Part shown: piece after piece, positions 46,101-61,087 of the stretch
Layout: every line of letters starts with the position of its first letter
Position numbering within the stretch: the stretch's first letter is position 1
Assembly (NCBI GenBank): GCA_037833965.1
Contig: AP031354.1
Location: forward strand, 27,816,001 to 27,880,000
Direction of reading: 5' to 3'
Length of the DNA: 64,000 bases
Source: Marchantia polymorpha subsp. ruderalis
Taxonomy: Eukaryota; Streptophyta; Marchantiopsida; Marchantiales; Marchantiaceae
Notes under the pieces: generated by a model
Databases searched by the model: none
Seen by the model: only the letters and a program-made list of their open reading frames with translations
Told to the model about the DNA's origin: nothing
Made by a program: the position numbers and the translations under genes

Positions 46101-49100
46101 AATTACGACCACGACCACTGCACACCTATTGCTTGAAAGGGCCAGGGGATGCGCATGAGCATAGTCCACCGTGGTTCCAATCAATGAGACTATCGTACGA
46201 ATAATATGATCAAATATGGAAAACCGTGCGCGCCTAAAACTGTTCACAGGATGAACTACATAGTGCATTTAATAAATTCTCGATTCAAAACAAGGGTCAG
46301 ATATCACAATCCTGTTTCTCTCTGACTCGTCCTCTTCCCCACTAACGGCGGTCCTGGAGCTCGGGTCAAGGTATGTTCATCTGGCTGGCCGTCCTGAACT
46401 AAGGAACTATCTTTTCTCTCTTCCCCATCTCAGCAAATTCAATTTACTGTTAGTCAGTTATATACTACGGACTTACGAAAGTGATCAGAAGGACTCAATC
46501 TGAAGAACATCATGTACTTATACCATTGCCTTGCTGCCCAATGGCCGGAAGAATTGCTGTTCTCTTCTTATGCAGCCACATTTCAGATTAGATCCAGAAG
46601 AAAAGAGAACTTTGACAGTGAAACGAATTGATGCTGTTGGGATATTTACAACCCATTCGTGATCCGTGTTGTACATCGATCAATCTTAAAAACGAATTCC
46701 ACGATTCAGAATAGGATTGAAACAAATTTTAGGTGAACACATCTTTCCCTGTCGAGCTTCCTGGGTTTTTTTAACGTACAGAGAGTTTCAACCAATTGAA
46801 AAGGGACACATTTGAACCATGGTTATCTTCCAACAAGATTCGCTCTACCATCTCACCAGCTCTTACGATGAAGCTAAACTACATATAGTCCACATACAGC
46901 GGAACGTACCATGAAATATTATATATTATTTCTTAGACAACTTGAAATTCCTACTAAGTTGGCACAGTGTTTGCGATATGCCTTCTGAGATTTTCATAAC
47001 TTCAATTCTCGAGAATCGAAATTAACAATCTTCAGTATTTCTGAATCAAAGGATATCTATGGTAGACAACAAAAAGCACAAAAGACATTGTTGTATTTGA
47101 CTTATTTGAATCTATTTGATTAAAAATTGATTTATAAATATAAAAATCTTTACTAAAAACAAGCAAAAATTTCATACTGTCAAAACTTTCTTTATTGGTT
47201 CACTTTAAACAGCGACATAGATGTTCAGAATATCTTCAAACGCAGGTTATAATCATTTTTTAATATACAATATGCTCAAAATAATAGTGCATTTTACTTT
47301 ACAGAGGTAATACTAAAAATTTTGAACAATCATATTATTATTATGTCTTTTAACTATTCTATGTATCATATGATAAGAATTAAATTTTACTCCGAAGCGC
47401 CTCTTTACATAAATTGGTGCATACCCCGCAATCTGTCATTTGAAGGGTGGAGATAAGGCAGTTTGCTTATATCCCAACGAAAAGTATATGTAAATTCTGT
47501 TCATGTAGGTACACAATAAACGGATTAAACGGATAGACAATAGTAACATACGCAGCAGATGGATTCCTAGAGTGGCCTCTGCGTGCAGTTTCACGGCATT
47601 ATCTTCTTCACTTCAAAAACAACAGTCAAACCGTTGGGTTGCTTAGCAGGTATGATAGGTTACAGCATTTTTGGAATGCATGCGAGCCGTACTACAATCA
47701 CCCCCACAACTTCTGACCGTTCTCTTGAAAATCAGAAAGCTACGGAAGTACTCGTCAAATTTTAGTTACAGATAGACGGCCTCACCTCTTTCGCTCAAAG
47801 ATATTCAAGTTTTCAGAGCCATGCGCTCGAAGATGCGAGTTGGTTACCTGTTTCTCCCTGTAACCTCCACATTTTCGCAAATCCTTACTGAAATCCAGAT
47901 CTTTTTTATTCATCCGTTATGAGTTTTAAAATTTTTCATATAATATGATCCCAGTCCCCGCAACAAACTGTAGTCAGAAAAAGCAATAATTCAATGATGT
48001 CTAGATTTGTAAGAAGCTAAGAGTGGAGACTCTACCGAGCTTGGTGGTAAATTCAATACATGAAAAGTGTAGCTTTTTTCGTCTCTACTTTCGTTGATAA
48101 TGCGTACTGTCCTATCTCATCTGAGAAATTAATCTTAAAAATCAAAATATATGGTCACCTCGGGTCACAAGTAATCAATCAAACCAGAATTGTAGACATT
48201 ATTTTTAGTACCAACGTATTTTTAGTACAACGTGCCTTTGAATCTGGATGTCCAGATGATCCACAATTAAAAGTTATCTTAGCTCCTAGCACATACCGTC
48301 TCTCATCGTAGAAATATTGCAGATCCAATATTTTAAATATTTGAATAAATATTTCTTATAGGTGGTGATAATGAGTAAATCTATGTACTCATTACCGACT
48401 CATGTACTGTAAAGAAACGAAATCTCATGATTGAATTACTTGATTCTTGTGATTCTCATTATAATCGTTCACTGCATACTACGATACAAACTTGGGGAAT
48501 TTTGAAATATGTCTATGGTCAACTTTGGAAGGATAGGAAAGACCTACTTTTCTTCTTACATTAGTATATGACGTGTATCAGTCTACGGAATACTTGGAAA
48601 TCCTACTGATGTGACGATTTCATAGTCGTTTGGCTGCATGCCCATACCTTACGTTTAATGAAGATCTCATCTCGTCAATAAGACATCTGCATCATTATTC
48701 AACGTGAACAGGTTGAGCTTTATGGGATGTGCAGCACCTTGTGGAGAGAGAGTTTTGCTTCTTGTGTACACGAAGAACGCATAATGAACGAGAATACCCA
48801 ATTCAGGATCCACAGTAAAACATTGCTTGGAGCTTGGACCTTGAATTACAATTCGGCTACGAGTGATTTCAAGAACAATGTTCCAACATATCGACAAGCT
48901 GCCGTGCTGTTAAGTAACCTCCACATGTCAACTTACATGAAGCAGCTAATTTCGAGTGTCTCTTCATGAATTGATGATTCGAACAGACTAATAAAAAGTT
49001 AAGGTCATACTCACAATTCTCAAAAAGTGCTCGATTTGCGTCTAAAACATTACGGCCCACATGTTTGTAGCTGGTCCATTGTAACTATCACAGGAACAAT

Positions 49101-51713
49101 TGTATAAGGTGTTGACACCATATGTGTCGAGGGCATTCGTATCTGCAGAAGATCATGGTGTATCGCAGCATTGTCTAGTATATTGAGATCTACACAGTCT
49201 GATCTTGCGCCGTATGTATGGTATCCGCATATGTATTCAATTGGTATTTGTATTACATGTTGGAAAATTACCCTTCAGTGTATACCAAATCTCGAAGACC
49301 ATGATTTGCTACAGAGTATCGCAAAGATGTTCCAGCTAGGTGAAACCAATGGCATAACTTTTACAAAATACGAACGATGACAGATGGAAACTCCTTCTTC
49401 CTTTCTGCAGTCATATGATTACGGTACTATTCGACAGAGAAGTGTACAGCTCTTGTACGCGATGCACGTTGTTTTATGCCTTGATTCCACTCGCTTGTGT
49501 CTCAGTGGAGCATAGAATATCGTGTACAGTATTGCATGGGAGAGAATGATACTTTTCCTGGAGATGAGAAGTGAGTGCTCAACAGAGAAGTCAAGGCACA
49601 CAAACAGGACATGTTCCTCATGGAGCCCATTGGCTTCCAGAGTTTGAGCTTGAGGTCGTATGTATTCAATGCAGATCATAGATGAGTCTGCCCCGCATAG
49701 ATTACTGTGTAAACTCATCTCACTATTTATACTGCCTTGCATACATTTCTGCAGTGATACTGAAGCACTCATCGTATTTGGTTCACGTTGAGCTGTTCAT
49801 GTGGGTTTAGGTCCGTCGGCAGAGGAGCTATGTGACCGGTTTTACAATTTCGATAATCTTTTTGTTTTCCTCTGGTGGATGTTAGATATAATAGACTTTA
49901 AAAAGGTGAACAAAAAGCTAAAAAGGCGGCGGTGATTCTGCATGTATCATTTAACATGACAAGAATACAACGCGTATCATGTTGGTGACCATGACATTAA
50001 TGCAACCATGCTTGAGAATATACAGATTGATTTATGGAGCATGATCCACTGTGCTCTCTTTTTGAAACACTTTCAATTTAATTTTTAATTTCTCAGATTA
50101 CTTTTTGGAATGAGAGTCTTATCACAGAATTATTCAATTGTTAGCTTCAACAGGCAGGGTTACTTCTTTGTTCTAAAAACTAAGATGTAATTGTGTATAA
50201 CTTCGCTGACATTGTTAAAGTAGACTAGGTCAAAGTCACTTGCATGTTTATGTATGTTCAATCAAACCTGAGTTCATTCACCACCAGATTCTATGGGAAA
50301 TTCGAGTGCAAGATTTCAACGCAGGTGAAGAGCATGTTATTGGATTAAGTATTTACTCAATGATGTGAAGGTATAAATCTATAATCTAGCGATGAATTAT
50401 TTAGGAATATCAACATATTTAATTGGAACAATGAAGCTAGTATCTAACCGATAAACTAGACAACAAAAAGGATGAGAGGGTGAGACAGAGACAGATCTAT
50501 CAACGGACTTAAAAAAAGAAATGATTGTATATCAATGCAACATCTTTTTATCTCGCCCTATCACTTCGTCTTTTTCTATGTGTATTACTGTAAGTTATTT
50601 TGAAGTGCTGGAATCTATTGATGATGTCTTCAAATCAATTTGATCTTTTTGAAAACTACTGTTCTTATATAGCTGGTCATCGGGAGTTTGAAGGCTTAGA
50701 GGTGTATGATTCCAAAAAATTAGTCTTGCATAACGGCTGTAAAAGGACAGTAATAAGCGAAACTTTAAACAATGATCAGCAGATGATGGTTATGAGAATG
50801 TGAGATTCCCTTATCTAACTATCTAAGATTTCTCGAATGTACTTTACATGCATTATATTTTCCTGCTCCATTCTTTCTGAATCGTATGGTTCGTTATCCA
50901 TCAATTAGATCATTTGCACTTCTTTGTTGGGATGAGATGTTTCTGTCTCGTAACGTGATTATTCGAATTTCAAGCAAAGAAGTATTGAGCTCCAAGAAAA
51001 GAAGAGATAAACGAACCAAAACGATGGAATAAACTTGAAATGTGTTAAGTAGAGGTAATAGTTATATTCCAAAGCATCTCTCCTTCGTAGATTTAAGAAT
51101 TTACTCAAGCCTAGCAAGCGAGCAGAAGGCTTGTGCGTAGATTAGAATAGAATTACAAAAAATTATAAAAATTTCGTAAACAGGCGAAAGACGATGAACA
51201 AGAATGAGGAGTTAAAAAGGATAAACTACTTTTTGAGAAAGATATTTGGCCTAATAAGGATAGAATTGGGTAATATTCGGACCTTTTATCATGGAAGTCT
51301 CTGAAGTCGATGTATATAGGCTTACTTCCTGAACTGAAATATGGTCTTATTCATGGAACTTGATAAGTTAGCAGTACACGGCTAGTGATAGGGTGATTCC
51401 GATCGATATGCACATGCAAGTTTGTGAAGATGTAGTTTTTGGATGAAGTGGAGTAAGATAAGAGGAGTAACACAGGTCACAATAATCCTCCTATAATCAA
51501 TGTATCACACAGGTTAAAGGGTTATTAGTTTGAAATTCATATGGAAACATTGTGTCATGCCCAAGCATGTTGTCTACTGTTCCTGCTAGACATTAGAGTA
51601 TATTTCTATTCAGCTCCAAACTAGTTCATCACAACCTTTTGACATTCAAATGATAATATATAAAATAATATTAAAAAAGTCCTTCTGGCGAAAGAGATGA
51701 AAAAAGTAAAAAG

Positions 51714-51732
51714 CATGACGTCCCACGTCATG
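51714..51732. repeat. Perfected palindrome, unit 3 form
   Basis: CATGACGT, CCC spacer, ACGTCATG: 8-bp perfect arms. Units 1 and 2 have AAGAAAGACGT where unit 3 has AAGCATGACGT, so a small cluster of adjacent changes produces exactly the bases needed for pairing. Confidence 0.75.
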
Positions 51733-53698
51733 TTGTATCAGAGATATCAGAAGAAATTTCTCTAAAATCGTTAAGACTAAGAAATTTTTTGAACGTTGTT
51801 ATCTACAACTAACATCTAATGAATCTATCATCTGACAAATGTCAACCAAATTGACAATCTTAACACTTTGAATATACATAATTTGTATTCCCTCCTCATT
51901 CGTAATACAAGCTACTTTGACTCGTGATTCTATGGTTCTCCTTCCTTTTCAAGCTCTTTCTTCAAGACACTCTAACATAAAACACGTCAGTATTCATTCA
52001 GTTGCGCCGAAATAAAAAGAAACGGCCGTTCTAAGAAAAACCTCCTCAGGAACACTCATTGCTCAAAGTACCAACATTGGGTGTTGGGGGTGGTCAGAAG
52101 AGCTGTTGCTTGAAGTTAAACCTGCCGGAACATGAACCTGCTGGTATGGCCACAGAAGTGCCGAAACCTGCAGGATCGGAGGATTCTGAATTCGACTGAT
52201 ACGTTCCGCACACGAAGGAACGAGATGAAATGAGGAAACAACTCTTAGGATATTGGATGTACCCAGCAGTCATGATCCAACTACGGGAACGAGTATTCTT
52301 ACTACACCCCACGAGTTGATGCCCCATGAACAAACTAGCTTCAGCGGTTGTTTACGAGCTTCGTGCACTTTAACCCTGATTAGAATTAGCGACGTCGCCA
52401 GAATGGATGTGGTCAGTTCGTGCTGCTTGTGTGACCGCACGTGAGCAGCGGTCATCAGAGATTTCTCTTCCCGCTCTCACTTGAATCTCTCTTGAATCCA
52501 AATTGGATTCAAATTGGTTCAAAACTGCAGGTAGCGCGAATTTCTGGTACTCGTAAAACGGGGGAATAGTTTAAAAACATTCCCCCGTTTTTCCAATTAC
52601 ACCAAATCCAAATTGCCAGTATAAAATGAACTCTCGACGAACCTCAGCTTCATCATTCGTTCTCACTCCGACACCCTGTAGATGTGACTGTCCGGGACTG
52701 TAAGTAAGGAGAGAGAAGTCGTTAGAAACACTAACGACTTCTCTCTCCTTAGAGAAGTCTTTTCTATTCTTTTCTCGTCCAGACTTCTTCTGCAAGCCAG
52801 CGTTCACAAATGTCGACTCGTAAGTGACTACTGACTTCTACCCCTTCTCAGCTGATGCATATTGCAATTGTACTCGAAATGGAACAGAGTCGACCTGGAG
52901 ATCCATGGGGGACCTTACCTCTCGACTTTCTGATCAAAGTTCTCAGATCCATTCTTCACTCCTCCAGATTTCTGCAGCCAGCGTCCACAGATGTTACAGA
53001 TGTCAGCTCGTAATTGACTAACTGCTACCCCTTATGTTCTGCTATTATGATGTACAGAGTTTCAAACGCACAAGCATTCAGAAGAGGATTGTGTGAGACG
53101 GTGATATTTTGAGGCAGTCGCCTCGAAATATCACCCTCTCCCGAAATCGCCTGAAATTTCTCACAGGAAAATCAGCTGTCACAATGAAATTTCATTGTGA
53201 CAGCTTATTTTCCTGTGAAAAGTTAGTATCTGTTGGAGTCGAATCAATCATGGCTCAACAGTCTCGTAGTCTCCCGAAAGCTGGAATTCAAATCTGCAGA
53301 GAGCTCGTGAGTGCTAGTGGTGCTGGTCTACGAGCTGCGGTTGGAGAGGTGTGATAACACAGAACTTCCGTTCTGTGATATCAAGCCGTGCTCAGATATC
53401 ATCCCGTGCGAAGGCGATCTACTGGCTTCGGAGGCAACATCTTTTCACATTTCAGGTTCGAATCACACTCATGTTGCAGTAGCACGTACAAAAATAATAC
53501 TGTAGAGACCTCGTGGCACATGGAGAGAAGTTCCGACACTTGCCCCCGAAACGTCTCTAAGCCCCCGTCCGGGCTTAGAGACGTTTCGGGGGAGGGGCCG
53601 TCCCCCAACCCCCACCACGCGTGGGGGTAAGGGTGGAGGGGATGCGCGGGCGTTCGAACGCCCGCACATCCCCTCCACCCTTACAACACAAGCTGTAC

Positions 53699-53728
53699 AG
53701 TCTGGGGTCCACTGCTAAACCCCAGACT
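53699..53728. repeat. Unit 3 version with flipped loop
   Basis: Arms AGTCTGGGGT and ACCCCAGACT enclose CCACTGCTAA. Compared with units 1 and 2, the centre has been replaced by its reverse complement plus a small end change. Confidence 0.8.
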
Positions 53729-54135
53729 CTCACATGGCAAGTCACAGACCCGAGAGAGTAAGCAGAGAGCTTCTCAGCGGACTCCCATGCAGGCTAGTGA
53801 TGTCGAATCCCTCTACCTGCAGAGCAACCGGAAGTGGATGAGATGAATGTTGAAAACAAAAGTATATGCTTGTCCTTCAGACTAAATTTATGTACACTTA
53901 TGATCTGTAGGAAATTCAGTTTTCTCCTTTCTTTTGGAATCAATGTTACAGTGATACATTGTTAGAGAATTTCAGGAAAAAGGGCAGCGAACTGGAATTT
54001 GACTGAAGTGAAGAGAACTAACTACTGCAGATTCCAAGACCTCGAGTATCCTAAGACTGCACTCAGTTTGATGAACGTTTTGTCTAAGCAATAAGTTCCT
54101 AGAATTTTTGTATATCAGATACATTCGAATGGTAT

Positions 54136-54566
54136 TCATGCTTGTAGCTCTTCCGGTGGACTCACAGCAGAACATTTGCGGCGAATTTCACCCTGGCTTC
54201 CCGTTAGCGGCGCAATTCTTCCCATCTCCTCCATAGATAGACCGAACTCTCTGAAAAAGGTCTTCGGAGAAGTGATGGAGTTCGAGACGATGGCACGTCC
54301 ATCCTTGTCCTGGCTGAGCGCGTTGTCGGATCCAAAGAGTGCTTGCTTGCTAACAATGTTGCGGTAGTAGTTGCCATCGAATCTCTGACCGCCAAAGCTG
54401 GGATCCATGGGAATGAGAGTCAGTTCTGCACCGGGAGGACACTTTCGTTTCGGCGTCTCGGCGTATTTCCTGCCCAAAGATGGATCCACTCCATCAGGAC
54501 TTCCTGGAAGGTTGTACAAACGTGGCATCACCACAGCGCAATGGGCCTCTCCTAAAGTGTGTGCAC
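54136..54566 (-). pseudogene. Class III peroxidase, last exon (unit 3)
   Basis: As in unit 1, with one amino-acid difference (RLYNL for RLYNF). The frame is fully open across about 143 codons, so decay after loss of the 5' exons has been slight, or the loss is recent. Confidence 0.85.
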
Positions 54567-55330
54567 CTGCATTTATGTATTTGACGCAAGTCGCCAAAAT
54601 CCTTATTCACATATCACCATCACTACGCAAGAGTTCAGAGTATTGTTAGCCTGTGCCGGTGATCAAGCCTAAGAAGAGAAACTAGTTCACAGCCTCGTCG
54701 AGTTAGTGCCAGATCAGAATTCTCATTGAAACACTTACAGAACGTGCATCAGTAGAGTTAGGCAGCCAGCCTGTGATAAGCTTTCAGACGATGATTGAGA
54801 AGAAGTTTCCTACACGAGAGAATAACCAAGCTACTGAAATGGTCATAGTAGATTTGACATAACAACACCTTTGTTCTTCACTTACAAATTAGATCCATTC
54901 TCGAGTAACAAGGCCCAAAATATCGGAAGTGGATGAGATGAATGTTGAAGCGGCTGTTAGGATGAAACCAAAGAGAAAAAGTTTGATTCATACGAAGGCT
55001 ACAAGAAAGTGATCCATTATAGTAAATAAACAATCATGAGCATGCATCCCTCGCACTACGTGCTGTTCACATCTGATTCTGTTGCTTCGCCTGTACATGC
55101 ATTGACAACCTGCCCCGCCAAACTCCCACAGAGAAATGGGCACCAGCAGAAACTCCAAATGATGAAAACGAAGTGAAGACGAAAAGTCACTCCGTTTTTA
55201 TCACATACAGGTTCTCCAATTATTCGCTGGCACCAATAGCAAGCGGTTGTTCGGGCTGATCTCACGTAGGGCTGCACTGTTGTTATGCCATGATAGAAAG
55301 TAGATGCAAAATTTGTTCAGATAGATGGAT

Positions 55331-55380
55331 ATACTCTACTGTAGTCGGCACGTAGCTACGTGCCGACTACAGTAGAGTAT
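55331..55380. repeat. 50-bp perfect palindrome (unit 3)
   Basis: Arms of 25 bp with no spacer. The extra five base pairs outside the unit 1 form are ATACT on the left and AGTAT on the right; units 1 and 2 have CTATAT in place of AGTAT. Confidence 0.95.
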
Positions 55381-56766
55381 AATTCTGAAAGTGTGTAAGA
55401 TATGGTCCAATTTCTACTGCCACCTCCTTAAACTAAGAGTCGTCCGCCATTTGGTCGGTCCCATGTGCCCTGGGGTCCTAGAAGCTCATTCTGTTATCCA
55501 TTCGATTACATGTTCTGGTCTCTACAATCTCAAGTCAATCTTGCAGTGGACACAGTTAGTCGGATCCTACACAAAGTAAACAATAAGAAAGTACTGTTTC
55601 GAGAACATTCTTCGTCCTCCTGTAACTCAAAACGATACCTGTCGAAGGACATTGATCTTCCTGCAGAAATTTCATCGACAAGCTCGTCATAGTTCATGGT
55701 AGGAATGGGAAGACTGCGATGGAGTTTAAGCTGTCTCTTCGACCAAGAGGTACTCTCCATCTTCGGCCTCCCTTCTGAAAAGTAAATAGATGATTAGAGC
55801 ATGTGCTGCAAATTTAGCTACTGAAAAGGTCACAGTAGATTTGACATAACATCTTTGTTCTTCACTTACAAATGAGATCGATTCTCCAGCAACAAGACTC
55901 AAAATATCGGAAGTGGATGAGATGAATGTTGAAACGGCTGTTAGGAGGAAACCGGCTTGGTCCATAGCCGGTTTCAAAGAGACAAAGTTTGATTCATACA
56001 AAGGCTACAAGAAAATGATCCATTATAGTAATCATCAATCATGAGCATGCATCCCTCGCGCTACGTACTGTTTCAGGTGCTGTTCAGGTCTGATTCTCTT
56101 GCTTCCCCTGTACATGCATTGACAACCTGCTCCGCCAAACTCCCACAGAGAAATGGGCACCAGCAGAAACTCCCAAATGATGAAAACGAAGTGAAGACGA
56201 AAAGTCACTCCGTTTTTATCAGATACAGGTTCTCCAATTATTCGCTGGTACCAATAGCAAGCGGTTGTTCGGGCTGATCTCACGTAGGGCTGCACTGTTG
56301 TTATGCCATGATAGAAAGTAGATGCAAAATTTGTTCAGATAGATGGATATACTCTACTGTAGTCGGCACGTAGCCGAACATATCCTTTGGATGATTCTGC
56401 GAGATACATATGCAATTCCGAAAGTGTGTAAGATATGGTCCAATTTCTACTGCCACCTCCTTAAACTAAGAGTCATCCGCCATTTGGTTAGTCCCATGTG
56501 CCCTGGGGTCCTCTGTGGACTCTAGAAGCTCGTGCAGTGGACACAGTTAGTCGAATCTAACACAAAGTAAACAATAAGAAAGTACTGTTTCGAGAACTTT
56601 CTCCGTCCTCCTGTAATTCGGAACGATACCTGTCTGGTGTGATGATCGAAGGACATTGATCTTCCTGCAGAAATATCATTGTCAAAGGTACGTCCATAGA
56701 TTCCTCGAGGGGTTCGAGGAATCTATGGACGTACCTTTGACAGAACCCCTCGAACCCCTTAGTGAC

Positions 56767-57651
56767 AGATCTCGAGTAGACTGTGAACAGAACCTCAATG
56801 TTGGAGCGGCTAACGAACGCTGTCACAGTGATTTTATTGTCGAAGGGACCAACTGCATGGAGCCGAATGGAGTAAGGCTTGGTTTCAGTGATTGCCGTGC
56901 CCCATTTCAACGTCTGGGATTTGGTTCCGTCGACTTTCACTTGACCGGATTCAACAAAGGGTATCGCAACCTTTCCACTGGTTCCCACGCGGATGGGGTA
57001 CCCATGGGTGTATTCGAAGGAGGAGGAATTGGTTTCGTCCCGGGTAAATTCGAACTCGGCCACCTGAGAGACAGCGCCGCGGTTCCTCAGCGTCGTTGAA
57101 CCTATGACCTCTGAAACGGAGTCAGTAACCATCGCCTTGTCAAGATGGTACTCAACTCTGGTTATCTCCATCTCCAAATCCTCTAGGATGAATGTGAAGT
57201 AGTTGTCGTCGCCACTTGAAAAGCGGCGACGACAACTACTTCACATTCATCCTGGGTAGTCGTTTAACTCAGGCTCGGGCTGGAGGCGGGAGAAAAGCAC
57301 TCTGTCCGTTTGGTAATTTCGAAGACGGAAGTAGCCTGCGAGCTTGCCGGTGCCGGGCTCGATCTTGAACCAGTTGTCCTCGTACCTCCCGTCTCCAACG
57401 ACATGGCCGATCAGCTTCACGGGTGAATTCCTCGAGAAAATCACCTTCCCTGTAAATTTGCTCTGGATTTGATAATACCCTGCAAACTTCCCTGTTCCCG
57501 GAATGAGCTGCCACCATTGATCCGGGTACACGGGTCCAGGGGTGTGCCCGAATGTAGGCTCCTGCTCGTGGCGGGAGTAGAGGAAGTAGTTGCTAACGTA
57601 GCCACGAAGGCGAAAGAACATTTCCTTGGGAGGAATAAAAAGCTCCGTCAT
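56767..57651 (-). pseudogene. Fossil LSL-type hemolytic lectin (unit 3)
   Basis: Third copy of the relic, with the same two modules and the same overall broken state. A handful of private substitutions are spread over both modules, in line with the greater divergence of unit 3. Confidence 0.8.
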
Positions 57652-60600
57652 CTTGAAATGCTGCGATCGGCACACGTCAGAGTTAGCAACAGTAGGGGAT
57701 TATCAGCAAGGAATCACCACATACAATAGCTAAGGCTAGGTTGGCAAAGTCTGCTTGTAGATGGTCGTTTAAGTTCCGTCGCTGGGTCCTGTTGTGATAT
57801 GGCTTAAAGAAGGGCAACAACACGGGGATCGTGAAATCCTGAAGCGGTACACACAATATGGGATTATGAGTAGAGAATAAGCACATACATAATCGAAGGC
57901 TAGGCGGGCAAAGTCTGCAAGACGATCGTTCGAGTTCCGTCGCTGAGTTCTGCTGTGATATGGATTGAAGAAGAGCAACCCAGCTTCTTATTCAACCGAC
58001 AACGAAGCCTTCCACATCTTTCCACATCTTTCAGACAGACGCCGATTGCAAACCTCATTGAATCCAACAAAGCCTTCCACGCCCATTCAGGCGGCCGCCC
58101 ACGCAATCTCTGAGGGCCGCCCACGCCCCATCGCCGGGCGCAGTTCGAACATGTGAAGAATGAGCTGGCAATGGGCGGCCTTCTTATTGCCTTGCAGGCA
58201 ATTCTGCATCGAGTTGGCCTGTATCCGCTGTTGATAGGATCGAGTACAAACTGCATGTTGTCAAACATACACCAAACATGTCCTAGCAGCATACAGGCAG
58301 TATGGCACACACATCCTCATAAGATATTTGCTGGCCCTTGCTATTCAAAACCTCTTCGATCAGACCTGAAGACAGACGTACAGTATAACACTAAGAACCA
58401 AGATTGAAAACTCCAAAACACCCAAGGATGATGAATATTTTGTTGGTTCAGATCAGGAAAATATTACAATGCTTAATTTCATAGTACATGCATGAGAATT
58501 ACACGTTGACAGAGAATCACCTCGTCAAAATTGAAACCCGAAAAATGGAAATAAAGGGCAACGGTGAATTCGAAGCGCGACGGTGTTGCCAGGCTTGATT
58601 CGCAGGGCTTTGATGATGGTCGCGCGGAAGCCGATGTCGCTGCCCGTGCTCGTGAACTACAAGCACAAACTTTGGAAACTACAAGCTCTGCGTTGCCGCA
58701 GAGCTTGTAGTTTCCAAAGTTGGTGCTGGTGTGAAAAACCTAGATGAGGTAGCTGATGCCTGTGTACATTCTTGTCCACGAGGATAAATGGGTACCTGCG
58801 CAGACCACCACCGACCAAACTCCTCTTCCGAGTGCGGACAGACCTTGAAGGAGTGAGTGCTCTGTATACCTTTATATTGTCTTGGCAAGGTAAGTTCGTG
58901 TAACCCATATCTCCCAGCGATTTGAAACCACTGAATGTGCTTGACGGACAGTCCAAGACGACAGCGCAGCCCATGGCGTCATGGGCTGCGCTGTATTGGG
59001 CAACGCGTGAAGCCGCCGGCATCGCTCTCAATGTTTTCAAATTTCAAAGTTTTCTGTGAGTGGGACATAACTCGTGAGGCCGCCGGCATCGCTCTCAATG
59101 TTTTCAAATTTCAAAGTTTTCAGTGAGTGGGACATAACTCGTGAAGCCGCCGGCATCGCTCTCAATGTTTTCAAATTTCGAAGTTTTCAGTGAGTGGGAC
59201 ATAACTGCGCTTTCCCCGGGAAAGCGGTTATGAACGTAACTGGTGCAAATGATTGTGTCGAACAGCAGACTCAGCCGTGTCAGACACATAATCCGAGGTC
59301 ATGTCAGTGAGTGGACCAAGTACAAATAACGTCAATCGGGTTAAAGCACTTATTTTATATCCGACCAATTAATTCTCAATTGATAGGGAGAGAGCATCCA
59401 ACTGCGGGAGAGTATAAGAACAGAAGCCAGAAGTACGTAGTAATTTATCTACGTGGTTGGTGAGTTGATGTTGTGAAGAACGTGAAAAGCGATCAGCTCT
59501 TTGGTGACATGAGAAGAACGAGGGGGCCTCGTGCATCGACATAGGTGTAACGGTAAGACCCTAAACGAAGACTATACAGTCCAATAAGTTGTTATAACTG
59601 GGTTTATATATAAAAATAAGGTAGATGATAGACCTGGACCCCCTTTATTAATCCTTAGGGTTTAGGGTTTAAACCCCAAACCCTCAGGACTGAATGTTAT
59701 CTTTGCACCAAAAATATTCAAATTCTTTCATGTTATCACGGCTTTGTATTAATATTAATCTTTTCTGTATGTTAAGTCTATTTAAATATTTGAAAGTCAT
59801 TTCACTAAGCTTCTATCATATAGTCACAAGGATAATTGATTTTACCTAGATTCTACCTATTAAACTTAAGTTATCTTCATTTTTATTATACATGAAATTT
59901 TATGTATTGTACAAGTTTATATTTTTTCCATTAATGATGGTAAATGAAGTGAAAATTCTGAAAAAATATTGAAAGAAGATATAAAAGTTTAATTTGATCA
60001 CAAACTAAATTATTAAATTATTCTTTGCTATTTAAAAAGCTTTGATAAATTTTGCAACTCCTTATCTATTTCTTCAATCTTTTTACACTGAATAAATTGT
60101 GTATAACATGAGTAGATTGATGAACTCTTTTTATCAATCATAGTAACTTCAGCTAAAATATTCATTTTTCACCAAATTAAAATTATTATAGTTTTTTTTT
60201 CATCTGATAGACTAGTAAAATCTACCAATGCAATGTAATGAACATGCACTGTTTTTAAACTTGTGTGTAAGATGTATTTTTCTAAATTGAGCAGGGTAAT
60301 TTGCAGCCTATTGATTTTGAACATGTAAAAAATATCATGGAAATTATGTACTTTTTTTAAAGTAAAAAAAGTAACCTTTTCTTGTTTAAGTAAGTAAGAA
60401 GCTCACAGTGCTTTTTTATTTTGCATCCCGAGCTTTGCATACTTTGTTACTGTGACGCTGTCTTGGGATTTCTGTAATAATCTTGAGTCAATTATAAATT
60501 CACGCTATTCTAGCATGAGTTTATAATCGACTCGGAGCTTTCAAGATACTTACTGTGGCGGCAAAGTAGTAGCTCGTAATCGTACTCTAGTGCCTCTCGT

Positions 60601-60977
60601 CCTTATTTGCCCCAAGAGGAAGAGAGAGGAGAAGGAGATTGCTGAGATTCCTAATGTAGGCAGAGGCAGACTTGCATGTTGGTCTTGGAAGTATTTTTGT
60701 CGAAACTATTGCTTGCGCAGAACACAATTTGTGCAATTTTGGGCATACTCCCCAGCCCCCCCTCGCCACTTTGGCGAGGGGGGGCCTGTGAGTGAGCTGG
60801 CAGGGCGGCGACGCACGTCATGCGTCCTTCTCTGGCACTGTCCGCTGCGCGTCGTCGGCACTACTAGAAGCCGGTTGTCGTCGATTTTCTAATCGCAGCC
60901 TCTCGATCGATCCTCGCCCGCGTCTCGCCCCTCAAGGCGGTAAATAGCATGCACTCGACACATTCTGCAGCGGCACA

Positions 60978-61009
60978 GGGCACTCGAACAATCGATTGTT
61001 CGAGTGCCC
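60978..61009. repeat. 32-bp perfect palindrome (unit 3, shortened)
   Basis: The same outer arms as the 18,612 hairpin, but the inner 30 bp are absent, leaving 16-bp arms with no spacer (centre ATCGAT). Confidence 0.95.
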
Positions 61010-61087
61010 GCTCCCGAAGGAAGAAGGAGGAGGAGGGCGAAGCAGGTTGAAATTTTTGACGGCCACAGCCTCAGCAGAGGACGAGCG

